Source: an uncultured Lachnospiraceae bacterium | Lineage (GTDB): Bacteria; Bacillota; Clostridia; Lachnospirales; Lachnospiraceae | Direction of reading: 5' to 3' | Assembly: GCA_910586615.1 (NCBI GenBank) | Contig: CAJUJP010000001.1 | Span: 178,046-242,045, forward strand | DNA length: 64,000 nt | Shown: positions 44,260-53,000 of the stretch, one piece after another | Position numbering within the stretch: the stretch's first letter is position 1 | How the letters are laid out: the number at the start of each line of letters is the position of its first letter | Position numbers and translations under genes: made by a program | Notes under the pieces: generated by a model | Told to the model about the DNA's origin: nothing | Seen by the model: only the letters and a program-made list of their open reading frames with translations | Databases searched by the model: none

Positions 44260-44272
44260 TCGACTTAGTCGA
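44260..44272. repeat. 13-bp palindrome upstream of the coiled-coil gene
   Basis: TCGACTTAGTCGA is a perfect palindrome with a single central base in the 44192-44418 gap. It could be an operator. The rest of the gap holds a 6-bp GACTGT/ACAGTC hairpin at 44367-44382 and no gene. Confidence 0.4.
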
Positions 44273-44418
44273 GAACATAATTACAGAAGACGGTCACTGC
44301 ACTTACGCAATGCCCGTGTATTCTCTGCAGGCATTTACACATCGCTCACACTGTCTTGTGTAGGAGGACTGTGTGAACAGTCTGCCATAAACTAAGAAGA
44401 GGAGGTACTACGATTACT

Positions 44419-45009
44419 ATGCATACCAAGACAATGGAAGGTCTCATCGGCGCGCGCACCAATATGGATATGACAAATGTTCCCATGAGAGTGTTTAAGG
44501 AAGCCCGCCGCAAAGACGATACCGCCACCATGGAACGGGCCATGGGCTATGTCAATGACTTCGAGAACCGCGCTGACCAGTATAAGAATACGGCCGAGGA
44601 AGGCATGAAGGAAGAAGCCAAGGAGGCGAAAGAGAAAGCAAAACAGGAACTTGAAGAAAAAATTGAAAAAAGCCGCGAAGAACGTAAAGAACTGGAGGCC
44701 CAGAGAGAACAGGCGCGAATCGAATCGCAGAAGACGCCGGCGGATCACGCAGTCCCGAACGGAACGACCAGTGTTGACACAGCGGTTAATGCCTCCGACG
44801 ACGGAAATATGCCCGGTGAAACCGCTCCTATACTTCCGAAAGCGGATACCGTAGAAATCAGTTCCGAAGGACACTCACTGTCTGCACAATCCACTGGCGG
44901 CAGAACGGCCGCCCTTCCCGACGGTCCGGTTTTCTATTCCTCTTCCGGCACAGCCAATGCAGCCGACATCACACAGAGCAAAGACGTTAAGTTAAATGTC
45001 TCAATATGA
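44419..45009 (+). CDS. Uncharacterised coiled-coil protein
   Basis: Not recognised. 196 residues without signal peptide or membrane helix. The N-terminal part GLIGARTNMDMTNVPMRVFK is followed by a long, highly charged Glu/Lys helix (about 55-105, KEAKEKAKQELEEKIEKSRE) likely to form a coiled coil, then a low-complexity Ser/Thr/Ala-rich C-terminus. GAGGAGG lies 13 bases before the ATG, a wide spacing. A strong terminator follows directly. Position after the AgrC/AgrA-like pair suggests regulation by it, but no evidence ties function. Confidence 0.7.
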   Translation: MHTKTMEGLIGARTNMDMTNVPMRVFKEARRKDDTATMERAMGYVNDFENRADQYKNTAEEGMKEEAKEAKEKAKQELEEKIEKSREERKELEAQREQARIESQKTPADHAVPNGTTSVDTAVNASDDGNMPGETAPILPKADTVEISSEGHSLSAQSTGGRTAALPDGPVFYSSSGTANAADITQSKDVKLNVSI

Positions 45010-45014
45010 ATTAC

Positions 45015-45078
45015 AACTGGACGCTGAATATAAAAACAGGCAAAACCCGTTATATTCAGTGTCCAGTTCTAATATTTT
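45015..45078 (+). terminator. Strong terminator after the coiled-coil gene
   Basis: Two 19-base arms (45015-45033 and 45050-45068) beginning AACTGGAC pair fully except one G-U wobble; a T-rich tail with five Ts follows. Such a long stem may also protect the convergent gene ending at 45115. Confidence 0.85.
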
Positions 45079-45114
45079 TCATCATGTGCTTTTGTTCTTC
45101 CTCTGTGCCGGATA

Positions 45115-46329
45115 TTATTGCGCACCATTTTCCTCTTCCTGCAATAGCCAATCAACTATATTGTAAATCTCAATACCCTCATAACCATATTTCGGGTGTC
45201 TGGTCCTGGCAATGACCTTTTTGGGATAAGCATCCCGGATTTGCAGTAATGGAAAACATTCTCTTTCAAGAGTATCCTGATCCGAAATATTGTCACTGAC
45301 CTGAATATAGATTTTCTCGCTCCCTTTTTGCGCTACAAAATCAATCTCCTTCTGATACAATTTTCCGACATACACATCATATCCCCGGCGGAGCAGTTCA
45401 ACGCAAACCATATTCTCATATACTCTGCCGTAATCCATATTCCTGCTTCCTAAAATAGCATATCGGATACCTGTATCACACAAATAGAATTTTTCAGAAC
45501 TTTCCAAATACTTCTTTCCGCGGATATCATAACGCTTTATGTCATAAAAAAGAAAGGCATTGCACAAATATTTAATATATCTACCAACTGTTACATGATT
45601 CGTTGTTGTCTTATCCGCTGTCAGCAGCTGACTGACCTTGTTTGGAGAAGTAAGGTTGCTGATGTTATCCATAAGGAATTCGCTCAGTCTCTGCAAAACC
45701 AACGTATCCGGCAAAGAATATTTCTGCACAAGGTCTCTCGTGACGATTGTTTCATAAACTTCCTTAATGTAATTTATTCTATCCTTTTCCGTTCTGTAAG
45801 CATAAGAACCTGCCAGTCCTCCCTTTATGGAATACTCATCAAAAAGTTTTTCCTTATCGCCAGTCTCATTATAATACTGGCAGTATTCCTGAAAGCTGAA
45901 TGGAAACACATGAATCTCGATATAACGTCCGGTAAAAAGAGTTGCCAGATCAGCACTTAATAAAAAAGCATTAGAACCCGTAATATAAATATCATATTTT
46001 CCTTTGGAATAAAGACTGTTGATTGCCAATTCAAATTTTGGACACATTTGAACTTCATCCACGAAAAGGTAATTTGCTTTTTCCTCTTGAAAATGTTCCT
46101 CTACATAAGCATGAAGTGCATGATACTCTCTGATTTCTTCATATATCAGATCCATAAAGTCAATAAAGATAATATTGATATTTTCATAATGATTTTTCAG
46201 GCACTCAATATATGCCTGCATCAATTTTGACTTTCCCGAACGACGAATACCTGTGATGATTTTAATATCAGGAGTCTGGTTCAACTCAATTATTCTATTC
46301 AGATATTTTGTTCTTGTTATTGTCTTCAT
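45115..46329 (-). CDS. AAA family ATPase with DUF4143 domain
   Basis: 404 residues. The N-terminus MKTITRTKYLNRIIELNQT precedes the Walker A motif IKIITGIRRSGKSKLM; Walker B is ANYLFVDEVQMCPKFE and the sensor segment YDIYITGSNAFLLSADLA. The C-terminal DUF4143 domain has the nuclease-like stretch VGKLYQKEIDFVAQKGSEKI. This family is widespread and often multicopy in anaerobes; function is unknown. Start at 46329 chosen because upstream codons encode an atypical leader; the ribosome site is weak. Confidence 0.88.
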   Translation of the reverse strand: MKTITRTKYLNRIIELNQTPDIKIITGIRRSGKSKLMQAYIECLKNHYENINIIFIDFMDLIYEEIREYHALHAYVEEHFQEEKANYLFVDEVQMCPKFELAINSLYSKGKYDIYITGSNAFLLSADLATLFTGRYIEIHVFPFSFQEYCQYYNETGDKEKLFDEYSIKGGLAGSYAYRTEKDRINYIKEVYETIVTRDLVQKYSLPDTLVLQRLSEFLMDNISNLTSPNKVSQLLTADKTTTNHVTVGRYIKYLCNAFLFYDIKRYDIRGKKYLESSEKFYLCDTGIRYAILGSRNMDYGRVYENMVCVELLRRGYDVYVGKLYQKEIDFVAQKGSEKIYIQVSDNISDQDTLERECFPLLQIRDAYPKKVIARTRHPKYGYEGIEIYNIVDWLLQEEENGAQ

Positions 46330-46450
46330 ATAATCGCTCACTTTCAAAAAATAAATTTTTTTATTTTTTTGAAACCGCATTGCAATTCCTATTATACCAG
46401 CACAAAATAGTATATGCAAGGGACCAGTTTCAAAACAGCAAAATTTTTAT

Positions 46451-47266
46451 TTATTTGAAAGCACTTTTTCTATGGAGCGCCTTACCTGCGTATGATCCCA
46501 ATAACTGCTCATAGATTTTGCAGTCGCTGTCTTTGAATACATTAAAAACCACCTCCGGACTGTTTTGATTTTCCTTTTGATAGTCCTGTACCGTCTGTAC
46601 TGCTATTTCGGCAGCTTTTTCATCGGGAAAATGAAACTCTCCCGTAGAGATACAGCAAAAGGCGATACTTTTCAACTGATAGGCTGCTGCAAGTTCCAGA
46701 CAGGAACGGTAACAGTCTGATAACAGGTTTTGGTCTTTCACGGTAACTGCCCCGTGAATCATCGGGCCGACCGTGTGAAGAATGTAACGGCATGGAAGAT
46801 TATAAGCTTTTGTAATTTTTGCTTTTCCCACAGGTTCTTCTGTTTTCTGCTTTTCCATGATACGGGAACATTCCAGACGAAGTCCTATGCCTGCGGCAGA
46901 ATGGATCGCATTGTCTATACACCCGTGACAGGGAACGAAACAGCCTAACATGGCGCTGTTAGCCGCATTTACGATAGCGTCTACGGACAGACGGGTAATA
47001 TCGCCCTGCCATAAATAAATTCCCGGTCCGGCCGGTGGAATGTCTGATAATGAAATAATACCTTTTTCCATACATTCTTCCTGTAAATATGCGTCCTGCA
47101 CATCCAAAAATTCTTTTGAAACTGTTTTAGGCGGTCGAATGTTCATAAGAGAACGTAACAGACGTTTCCTTGCTGTGTCCTGTGCAGGAATATCTATTAA
47201 TTTTAATTCGCTATTTTCACTTATAAGATAGTTGATCAGAAAAGTAAGCCTTTCTGTCTGTGTCAT
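46451..47266 (-). CDS. Zn-type macrodomain, protein-ADP-ribose hydrolase
   Basis: 271 residues. A helical N-terminal extension of about 85 residues is followed by a macrodomain: GDITRLSVDAIVNAANSAML, GCFVPCHGCIDNAIHSAAGI, VGKAKITKAYNLPCRYILHT and CCISTGEFHFPDEKAAEIAV. The Cys/His residues of the GCFVPCHGC region match the zinc-binding catalytic site of macrodomains linked to SirTM sirtuins in Gram-positive pathogens, which remove ADP-ribose from proteins. No sirtuin, lipoate ligase or GcvH-like gene is adjacent here. AAGGAGG precedes the start. Confidence 0.85.
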   Translation of the reverse strand: MTQTERLTFLINYLISENSELKLIDIPAQDTARKRLLRSLMNIRPPKTVSKEFLDVQDAYLQEECMEKGIISLSDIPPAGPGIYLWQGDITRLSVDAIVNAANSAMLGCFVPCHGCIDNAIHSAAGIGLRLECSRIMEKQKTEEPVGKAKITKAYNLPCRYILHTVGPMIHGAVTVKDQNLLSDCYRSCLELAAAYQLKSIAFCCISTGEFHFPDEKAAEIAVQTVQDYQKENQNSPEVVFNVFKDSDCKIYEQLLGSYAGKALHRKSAFK

Positions 47267-47370
47267 AGTGTCCTCCTTTTTTGCGGCTTGTTATTTTCCC
47301 GCCTGCAAAATTATAATATATCCGTAAAAAGAAAACGTAAAGTAAGTACTTTATTGTGCCATAGTTACCA

Positions 47371-47407
47371 AAAAGAAAACTCCGAAAAAGCTTCGGAGTT
47401 TTCTTTA
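47371..47407 (-). terminator. Terminator of the tRNA unit
   Basis: 12-bp stem (GAAAACTCCGAA / TTCGGAGTTTTC), 5-base loop, followed in the minus-strand transcript by a T run. It is 3 bases beyond the tRNA-Cys gene. Confidence 0.85.
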
Positions 47408-47409
47408 TA

Positions 47410-47480
47410 AGGTGACTGCCGGATTTGAACCGGCGATAACGGTGTTGCAGACCGGGGCCTTACCACTTGGCTAAGTCACC
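47410..47480 (-). tRNA. tRNA-Cys (GCA)
   Basis: Minus strand begins GGTGACTTAGCCAAGTGG and folds as a complete cloverleaf of 71 bases including the discriminator; anticodon loop CTGCAAC gives GCA. The T arm has GGTTCAAATCC. CCA is not encoded. Confidence 0.95.
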
Positions 47481-47508
47481 ATAAGTATAAAATTGTTGTA
47501 GAACTCAA

Positions 47509-47580
47509 TGACTCCAACGGGAATCGAACCCGTGTTACCGCCGTGAAAGGGCGATGTCTTAACCGCTTGACCATGGAGCC
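47509..47580 (-). tRNA. tRNA-Glu (TTC)
   Basis: Minus strand begins GGCTCCATGGTCAAGCGG; 72 bases; anticodon loop CTTTCAC gives TTC. The T arm has GGTTCGATTCC. It lies 28 bases before tRNA-Cys, likely one transcript from the promoter at 47610-47638. Confidence 0.95.
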
Positions 47581-47609
47581 TTGTCATTTCTTTCCGGCGC
47601 TTCTGCTAT

Positions 47610-47638
47610 ATCATATGCAGCACCCGCGTAAGTGATAA
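47610..47638 (-). promoter_or_regulatory. Promoter of the tRNA-Glu/tRNA-Cys unit
   Basis: Minus strand: -35 TTATCA (47633-47638), 17-base spacer, -10 TATGAT (47610-47615), 30 bases before tRNA-Glu. Confidence 0.6.
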
Positions 47639-47777
47639 CCTAACGGAGATTATCTTATCATACTCGGGTGCGTTTGGCAAGAAAAATTTATATTTTCATG
47701 CTTTTTTTCACTATGCTTTTCCGTCTAAGCCGACGCCATGCAATTTTACAGCATGAAAACGGGATTAACACCTGATT

Positions 47778-49097
47778 CTATTTATTTAAAGCCTCTTCCT
47801 GTAATTTATCAAACTTAGCCATGCATTCATCCACTGTAGCGCCGCCCAGCAGATCCCGCACGATCAGACACGTATTTCCCCACTGTTCCACATTCATGCC
47901 GGCGTTTGAACCGAGAACATAAACATTATCCTGTATCTTGTCGTTAAGCGGCTTAAGAGCCGGAATGCACTCTACTTCAACATTTTTGGAAGGAGAAATG
48001 ACCCTGTTGGTCTCCGCATAAATCTGAAGCGCTTCATCAGAAAGCATCACATCCAGAACCTCCATCGCATCTTCCCCGTGCTCTGCATTAATACCCACGC
48101 CAAAGCCTGTCATGGGCATGACCGGCATCTGTCCGCGTTTTGTAGGAAATCCGATGACCTGCATCTCAAAATCCGGATTGCCATAGGCGGTATCCGTATT
48201 GGCCGCTCCCCAGTACGCCATGACAATGGGGGTCTTCTGCGCCAGAAAATCCTCTCCCTCTCCCTCGATCGCTTCACTCACAAGAGCTTTTTCGGCATCC
48301 ACATAGCCTTTATCAATCAATTCTTTTAAAAACTCAAATCCAGGACGCATATAATCGCTGTATTTGCTCTCACCGCTGTTTAATGCCGCAATTTCTGCCT
48401 CTGTATTTCCGCCGTTGTACAGATCCGCATATGCCTGTGCAAGGACAAAAGTTTCCAGCCACCACCTGTTGGCGCCTACCGGTGTCTCGATTCCGTTCTC
48501 CTGAAACACTCTGCAGCACTCTAAAAATTCCTCCGGTGTCTCCGGAAGTGCGAGATGATACTGGTCAAACATATCCTTATTGACAAATAAACCGTAAGCT
48601 ACCACCTCCTGCGGAATTGCAACCAGCTTTCCGTCAATGACGTTTGCTGCTTTCACTACATCCCGCAGATTTTTGGCGCTGTCCAGTTCCGACAAATCTT
48701 TCAGCTTTCCTTCTTCTCCAAGTACGCGAAGAGTATCCGGATTCAAAAGATATATATCGTCCATATCATTCCGCGCCCGGTCAAGTGTCACATCATCATA
48801 GGTTTTATCCTGATAGTCTTCTGCCGTATACGTCACATACTCGACTTTCACACCAAGCTTTTCTTCTGCCAGTATAACAGTCTTATCCGCCGCACTTCTG
48901 GCAGTATTTTCCACGTCAGCTTCCGTTTTCTCCATGGGGCTGAACAAATTCACAGTCTTTTCATCCTTGCTCTCCACAACAATCAGATTGTTGTCTGATT
49001 CACCTTTTCCCCCACATGCCGTCATCATAATAACTGCTATTCCAGCAAGACATGCCGTCCCCATTTTTCCGATATTTCTTTTTCCGGATAAACTCAT
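47778..49097 (-). CDS. Sugar-type ABC solute-binding lipoprotein
   Basis: 439 residues. Start at 49097 has GGAGGAG upstream. A signal peptide with lipobox MMTAC gives a lipid-anchored protein; the mature part is a family 1 extracellular solute-binding protein (NGIETPVGANRWWLETFVLA, GQMPVMPMTGFGVGINAEHG, DEALQIYAETNRVISPSKNV). No permease or ATPase gene is near. Instead the gene follows a hybrid histidine kinase by 52 bases, so it may act as a ligand-sensing partner of that kinase. Confidence 0.85.
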   Translation of the reverse strand: MSLSGKRNIGKMGTACLAGIAVIMMTACGGKGESDNNLIVVESKDEKTVNLFSPMEKTEADVENTARSAADKTVILAEEKLGVKVEYVTYTAEDYQDKTYDDVTLDRARNDMDDIYLLNPDTLRVLGEEGKLKDLSELDSAKNLRDVVKAANVIDGKLVAIPQEVVAYGLFVNKDMFDQYHLALPETPEEFLECCRVFQENGIETPVGANRWWLETFVLAQAYADLYNGGNTEAEIAALNSGESKYSDYMRPGFEFLKELIDKGYVDAEKALVSEAIEGEGEDFLAQKTPIVMAYWGAANTDTAYGNPDFEMQVIGFPTKRGQMPVMPMTGFGVGINAEHGEDAMEVLDVMLSDEALQIYAETNRVISPSKNVEVECIPALKPLNDKIQDNVYVLGSNAGMNVEQWGNTCLIVRDLLGGATVDECMAKFDKLQEEALNK

Positions 49098-49149
49098 ACT
49101 CTCCTCCACTGCCCAAAATATAACATTCTATCCCTAAAGCTAATCTTCC

Positions 49150-51735
49150 TTAATGATCTTTCTGGTCATCTTTCTTTGCATACTGCCTGATTACCTGCTT
49201 CAGCAGTTCTACGTCAATCGGTTTTGCCAGATGGACATTCATGCCCGCATTCAGAGCCTCTTTTTCATCCTCTGCAAAAGCATTAGCCGTCATCGCTATG
49301 ATTGGAATCTCACGTGCATCCTTTCGATCCAGTGCCCGGATTGCCCTTGTGGCATCATATCCATTCATAACCGGCATCTGAACATCCATCAGAATTGCAT
49401 CAAATTCATCTTCCGCAGACTTCTCAAATCTCTCTACAGCCAGCTGCCCATTCTCAACAATTTCACATCCGGCATTTTCAATTGAAAGGATTTCCCGTAA
49501 TATTTCCGCATTAATCTCATTATCCTCCGCAGCAAGAAAATACATTCCTTCAAGATTATCATCATAACCTTCCTTAATTTTCCCGCCATTCGCGGTCTCA
49601 TCCTGCAGTTCCAATATTTTCTCTTTGAAAGCTGACACAAAAAACGGTTTCCAGAGAATACCCGTATTCTCCATTCGGAAAACATCCTCCCGGTCCGCTT
49701 CATCATGACTCATCAAAAACAGAACCGGAAGTGTATCATGCGTCATCTCCCTGATTCTTTCAACTGTATGCTGACTGTATGCATCCGGCATATTCCGTCC
49801 CAGCAGAACGACATGATAGCCCTCCGCCGCATTCTTTTGCAGCAAAGCTTCCAGTTCTTCCATTCCGGCCGCCACATCCGTCTCTACGCCTGCATCTCCC
49901 ATGAGCATCTGAATATTTTTGCATGTTTCTGCATCATGGTCTGCCACCAGAATGCGGGAAATCCCTTTTTCCGTCCAGAACTGCTTATCCGCCTGTCCTT
50001 CCGGTATACGGAATTCCAGTTCTACCCTGAAAAGGCTTCCCTGATCCACTTCACTGAAGACCTCAATTGTCCCGCCCATAAGTTCTATGATATTCTTGGT
50101 AATCGCCATCCCCAGCCCGGTGCCCTGAACTTTATTGGTGGTGCTGTTTTCGGCTCTCGTAAATGCATCAAAAATTGTCTTCAGATACTCCTGGGTCATG
50201 CCGTATCCATTATCCTGCACTTCGATTCTGATGTGCTCATACTGGCTGGACCGCTGCTTAAGTCCAATGATGCGCAGCCAGATCTTCCCCTCCATAGGTG
50301 TATATTTCACGGCATTGGACAGAAGATTGATCAAAATCTGATTGATACGCGTCTCGTCACCCAGCAGGTATTCATGCTTTACCCCTGTTACCTCAACAGA
50401 AAATTTTTGTTTTCTGGCCTCCGCCATCGGGCGTATGATGGCATCCACAGAAGAAACAAGATCATTTAAAGTAAATTCTCCCACATTAAGCACGACTTTT
50501 CCGCTCTCAATTTTTGACACATCCAGAATATCATTAATCAGGCTGAGCAGGTGCTGGCCGGATGCCATGATTTTCTTTGTATATTCCCGTACTTTATCCG
50601 GATTCTCCGCATCTCTGGCAAGAAGTGTTGTAAAGCCCAGGACTGCATTCATGGGTGTACGGATATCGTGGGACATATTGGAAAGAAACATCGTCTTCGA
50701 ATTACTTGCTATCTGCGCGGCCTGCAGCGCTTCTGCCAGCCTGCGGTTGCTGATCTCTCTTTCCTCCTCCCTCTCTTTTCGTATTTTATTCTGCTGTCTC
50801 TGGTTAAAATAATATATCGTACAGCACAGGAAAAAGGCAATCAGCATGATCGCAACAACGATGAGAATATTCTGGTTAACAGTACGTCCCTCCTGCTGTA
50901 TCGCATCAATCGGAACGTATCCGATCAGATAAAGTGTCCCGTCATTGACCGACCACATATAATTCAAAGAATCTTTATTCCTGATGTCATGATAAAACAT
51001 AATATTTTGGTTATTTCTCAGGCATTCCTCAACCTGCCCCTGAAGCCCGTCTTCCTGAATTGCATTGGCCCGGTAGAAGTCCGTCAGATTCAGATGACCG
51101 GCACTCCGCTCACCCATCCCCTTAGGCTTCAATACAAAACGCTCCGTCTCGGCATCCATGATATAGAGCATGGCCTTCTTATTATAAAATCCTTCCGGAA
51201 GCGATTTATCAAAGGAATCATAAACATACTCCACATAAAGCGATGCAATTTCCTGATCCCCCTTCACAACGGGACACTTTATGCAGTAAGCCCAGGTTCC
51301 CATATAATTCAAATATGACTGTGATACCGGAAGCCCGTCAATGGTTCCGCCTGCCGAAAAATCCAGTTCCTCCTCGGTAAACACTTCTCCTGTGCTGGAA
51401 ACGCCTTCTGTTTCACCGGATCGGATCAAAGCGATCTTCATCATCGTGTCGCTTCTTGTATAATTACGGATATATTCTTCCGGTTCCTCCATGACAGCAA
51501 TTCCCCGTGCCATAAGTCTCTGGTATTCGGCCTCTTTATTTAAGATTGCCTCAATGGTACATTGTATCAGATCAAGACTCTCATTCAGATTCTGTGTCGC
51601 TGACGCCGCCATCTCCCTTGAAATCTTGCGTGACACTGAAAATACAATAATTCCCAAAAATAAAAAGACCAGAATAATGGAAATAAGCAGCGAAAATCCT
51701 ATATCTGTCTTTCTTTCATTATGCTTCTTTCTCAT
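49150..51735 (-). CDS. Cache-domain hybrid sensor histidine kinase
   Basis: 861 residues. First helix (IGFSLLISIILVFLFLGIIV), a Cache-type sensing domain of about 260 residues, second helix (ILIVVAIMLIAFFLCCTIYY, about 290-312), coiled linker, HisKA with MFLSNMSHDIRTPMNAVLGF, ATPase domain with NLLSNAVKYTPMEG and GTGLGMAITKNIIELMGG, then two receivers. The first receiver has VVLLGRNMPD where the phospho-acceptor aspartate is expected, so it looks inactive. The second has FDAILMDVQMPVMNG and is intact. No DNA-binding output is fused, so a partner elsewhere is likely. GGGGAT precedes the chosen start. Confidence 0.9.
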   Translation of the reverse strand: MRKKHNERKTDIGFSLLISIILVFLFLGIIVFSVSRKISREMAASATQNLNESLDLIQCTIEAILNKEAEYQRLMARGIAVMEEPEEYIRNYTRSDTMMKIALIRSGETEGVSSTGEVFTEEELDFSAGGTIDGLPVSQSYLNYMGTWAYCIKCPVVKGDQEIASLYVEYVYDSFDKSLPEGFYNKKAMLYIMDAETERFVLKPKGMGERSAGHLNLTDFYRANAIQEDGLQGQVEECLRNNQNIMFYHDIRNKDSLNYMWSVNDGTLYLIGYVPIDAIQQEGRTVNQNILIVVAIMLIAFFLCCTIYYFNQRQQNKIRKEREEEREISNRRLAEALQAAQIASNSKTMFLSNMSHDIRTPMNAVLGFTTLLARDAENPDKVREYTKKIMASGQHLLSLINDILDVSKIESGKVVLNVGEFTLNDLVSSVDAIIRPMAEARKQKFSVEVTGVKHEYLLGDETRINQILINLLSNAVKYTPMEGKIWLRIIGLKQRSSQYEHIRIEVQDNGYGMTQEYLKTIFDAFTRAENSTTNKVQGTGLGMAITKNIIELMGGTIEVFSEVDQGSLFRVELEFRIPEGQADKQFWTEKGISRILVADHDAETCKNIQMLMGDAGVETDVAAGMEELEALLQKNAAEGYHVVLLGRNMPDAYSQHTVERIREMTHDTLPVLFLMSHDEADREDVFRMENTGILWKPFFVSAFKEKILELQDETANGGKIKEGYDDNLEGMYFLAAEDNEINAEILREILSIENAGCEIVENGQLAVERFEKSAEDEFDAILMDVQMPVMNGYDATRAIRALDRKDAREIPIIAMTANAFAEDEKEALNAGMNVHLAKPIDVELLKQVIRQYAKKDDQKDH

Positions 51736-51922
51736 CTTTGATCCCCGTCCTACTCTTACAACCCTGGTAAACGCCATAAAAATTTCTGTCCCTGGATCCT
51801 GCCTGAGCCATATGTGGAAGCTTTCGCAAGACCCACTGAATATTTTAAATGTCGTTGCCTATAACTTAATACTTGTTCATTCTTATATCAGGCGACTTCG
51901 ACGTATTGCCTGTTCTTACATT

Positions 51923-51951
51923 ATTATATTCCATTTTTTTTATAAAGTCAG
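51923..51951 (-). promoter_or_regulatory. Promoter of the hybrid kinase gene
   Basis: Minus strand: -35 CTGACT (51946-51951), 17-base spacer, consensus -10 TATAAT (51923-51928). The predicted leader is about 180 bases. Confidence 0.72.
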
Positions 51952-52002
51952 CATAGAAAAATGAATAAATTTGTGCTTTCCGATCCCGTAATTTGCAGCA
52001 AT

Positions 52003-52038
52003 ATTAAAAGAACCTGTAAACATTACTGTCTACAGGTC
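52003..52038 (-). terminator. Terminator of the salvage operon
   Basis: In the minus-strand transcript a 12-base arm starting GACCTGTAGACA pairs with TGTTTACAGGTT (two wobbles) over the loop GTAA and is followed by TCTTTT. It closes the nine-gene operon 40 bases after the kinase stop codon. Confidence 0.78.
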
Positions 52039-52077
52039 TCATATCAAATAACCAGACTGCCCCGGCCGGACTCCCTT

Positions 52078-52965
52078 TTATAACTGCTGTCCTGCCATAA
52101 TCACTGCCCCCACAGCCGCAGTCTGTTTCGGTACAATACATAAAAAATCCGGCATGAATTCCATCAAAGCCTCCTGCAAAAAGCTGCGGTAAACCGTGTC
52201 ACTCTCTACCAGGCCGCCCAGCAGGACTGCTTCACCCCTCTCCATCTGCAAACGTTTTGCAGTGGCCGCCGCCTGTCTGGCCAGCGCCTTCGCATTGTTC
52301 CGCAGAATGGCATTTGCCACGGCATCACCTGCCTTGGCCTCCCGTTCTACGATACGGGAAAATGCCGCCACAGCGCTCTTGTCATTTCCATAAACATAAG
52401 CAACCAGCTTTTCATGGGTATCAAGCTTCATTTCTTCTTTCACTGCTCTTGTTAATGATGTTGCTTCCCCGTATCCGTCCCAATGGCGGGTCACAGCCGA
52501 CAGCGCATCTCTTCCAAGAGCATATCCGCTTCCTTCATCGCCGATCAGATGCCCCCAGCCGCCGGTTCGCAGACTCTCCCCGTTGTCATTTTTTCCAAAG
52601 CAGAAAGTTCCTGTGCCTACCCCCAGACAGATTCCCGGCTTTCCTTCCAGCGCGCCGCTCAGGGCGATCTCATGATCCCCCACCAGCTTCCAGTTGACAA
52701 TGCCGGCCCGTTCCATGGCCGCTTTCACCACTTCCTGCATACTGGGGTTGCTGCATCCCGCCGCGCCGATACACAGCGCCGCGCACTGTCCCATTTCCTG
52801 TAAAAATGCACAGATTTCTTCCATCAGCGCGGCAAATCCTTCTTTTCCGATGCTGTTTACATTAAACGGACCAAACTTATGTTCTTTCAATATTTTTCCA
52901 TTCAGATCACTGCAAATGACGATCGTCTTTGTACCGCCGCCATCAATTCCGGCTATAAATTTCAT
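52078..52965 (-). CDS. BadF-type amino sugar kinase, MurK-like
   Basis: 295 residues of the BadF/BadG/BcrA/BcrD ATPase (N-acetylglucosamine kinase) family. ATPase motifs: FIAGIDGGGTKTIVICSDL, GICLGVGTGTFCFGKNDNGE, GGWGHLIGDEGSGYALGRDA and AVLLGGLVESD. Clostridium acetobutylicum MurK, of this family and encoded with murQ, phosphorylates both MurNAc and GlcNAc; the same linkage exists here, so MurNAc-6-P formation is the likely reaction. Start at 52965 has GGGGG upstream. It is the last gene of the operon. Confidence 0.83.
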   Translation of the reverse strand: MKFIAGIDGGGTKTIVICSDLNGKILKEHKFGPFNVNSIGKEGFAALMEEICAFLQEMGQCAALCIGAAGCSNPSMQEVVKAAMERAGIVNWKLVGDHEIALSGALEGKPGICLGVGTGTFCFGKNDNGESLRTGGWGHLIGDEGSGYALGRDALSAVTRHWDGYGEATSLTRAVKEEMKLDTHEKLVAYVYGNDKSAVAAFSRIVEREAKAGDAVANAILRNNAKALARQAAATAKRLQMERGEAVLLGGLVESDTVYRSFLQEALMEFMPDFLCIVPKQTAAVGAVIMAGQQL

Positions 52966-53000
52966 AAAAACCCCCATTCCTGCCCGGCCTGCGAATCCTC

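Noticed and set aside
47693..47760. Long-range inverted repeat (TTTTCATGCT...AGCATGAAAA) after the binding-protein gene
   Set aside because: The arms are separated by about 50 bases with little internal pairing and no clear T tract, so a terminator call was not justified.
51750..51840. Cyclic-di-GMP riboswitch in the hybrid kinase leader
   Set aside because: A few GEMM-like words (GCGAAAGC, AGGGA) are present but the order and paired regions of the aptamer could not be matched.
51894..51904. A 0A-box-like TTCGACG in the hybrid kinase leader
   Set aside because: It matches only 6 of 7 positions, lies downstream of the promoter, and single near-matches are expected by chance.
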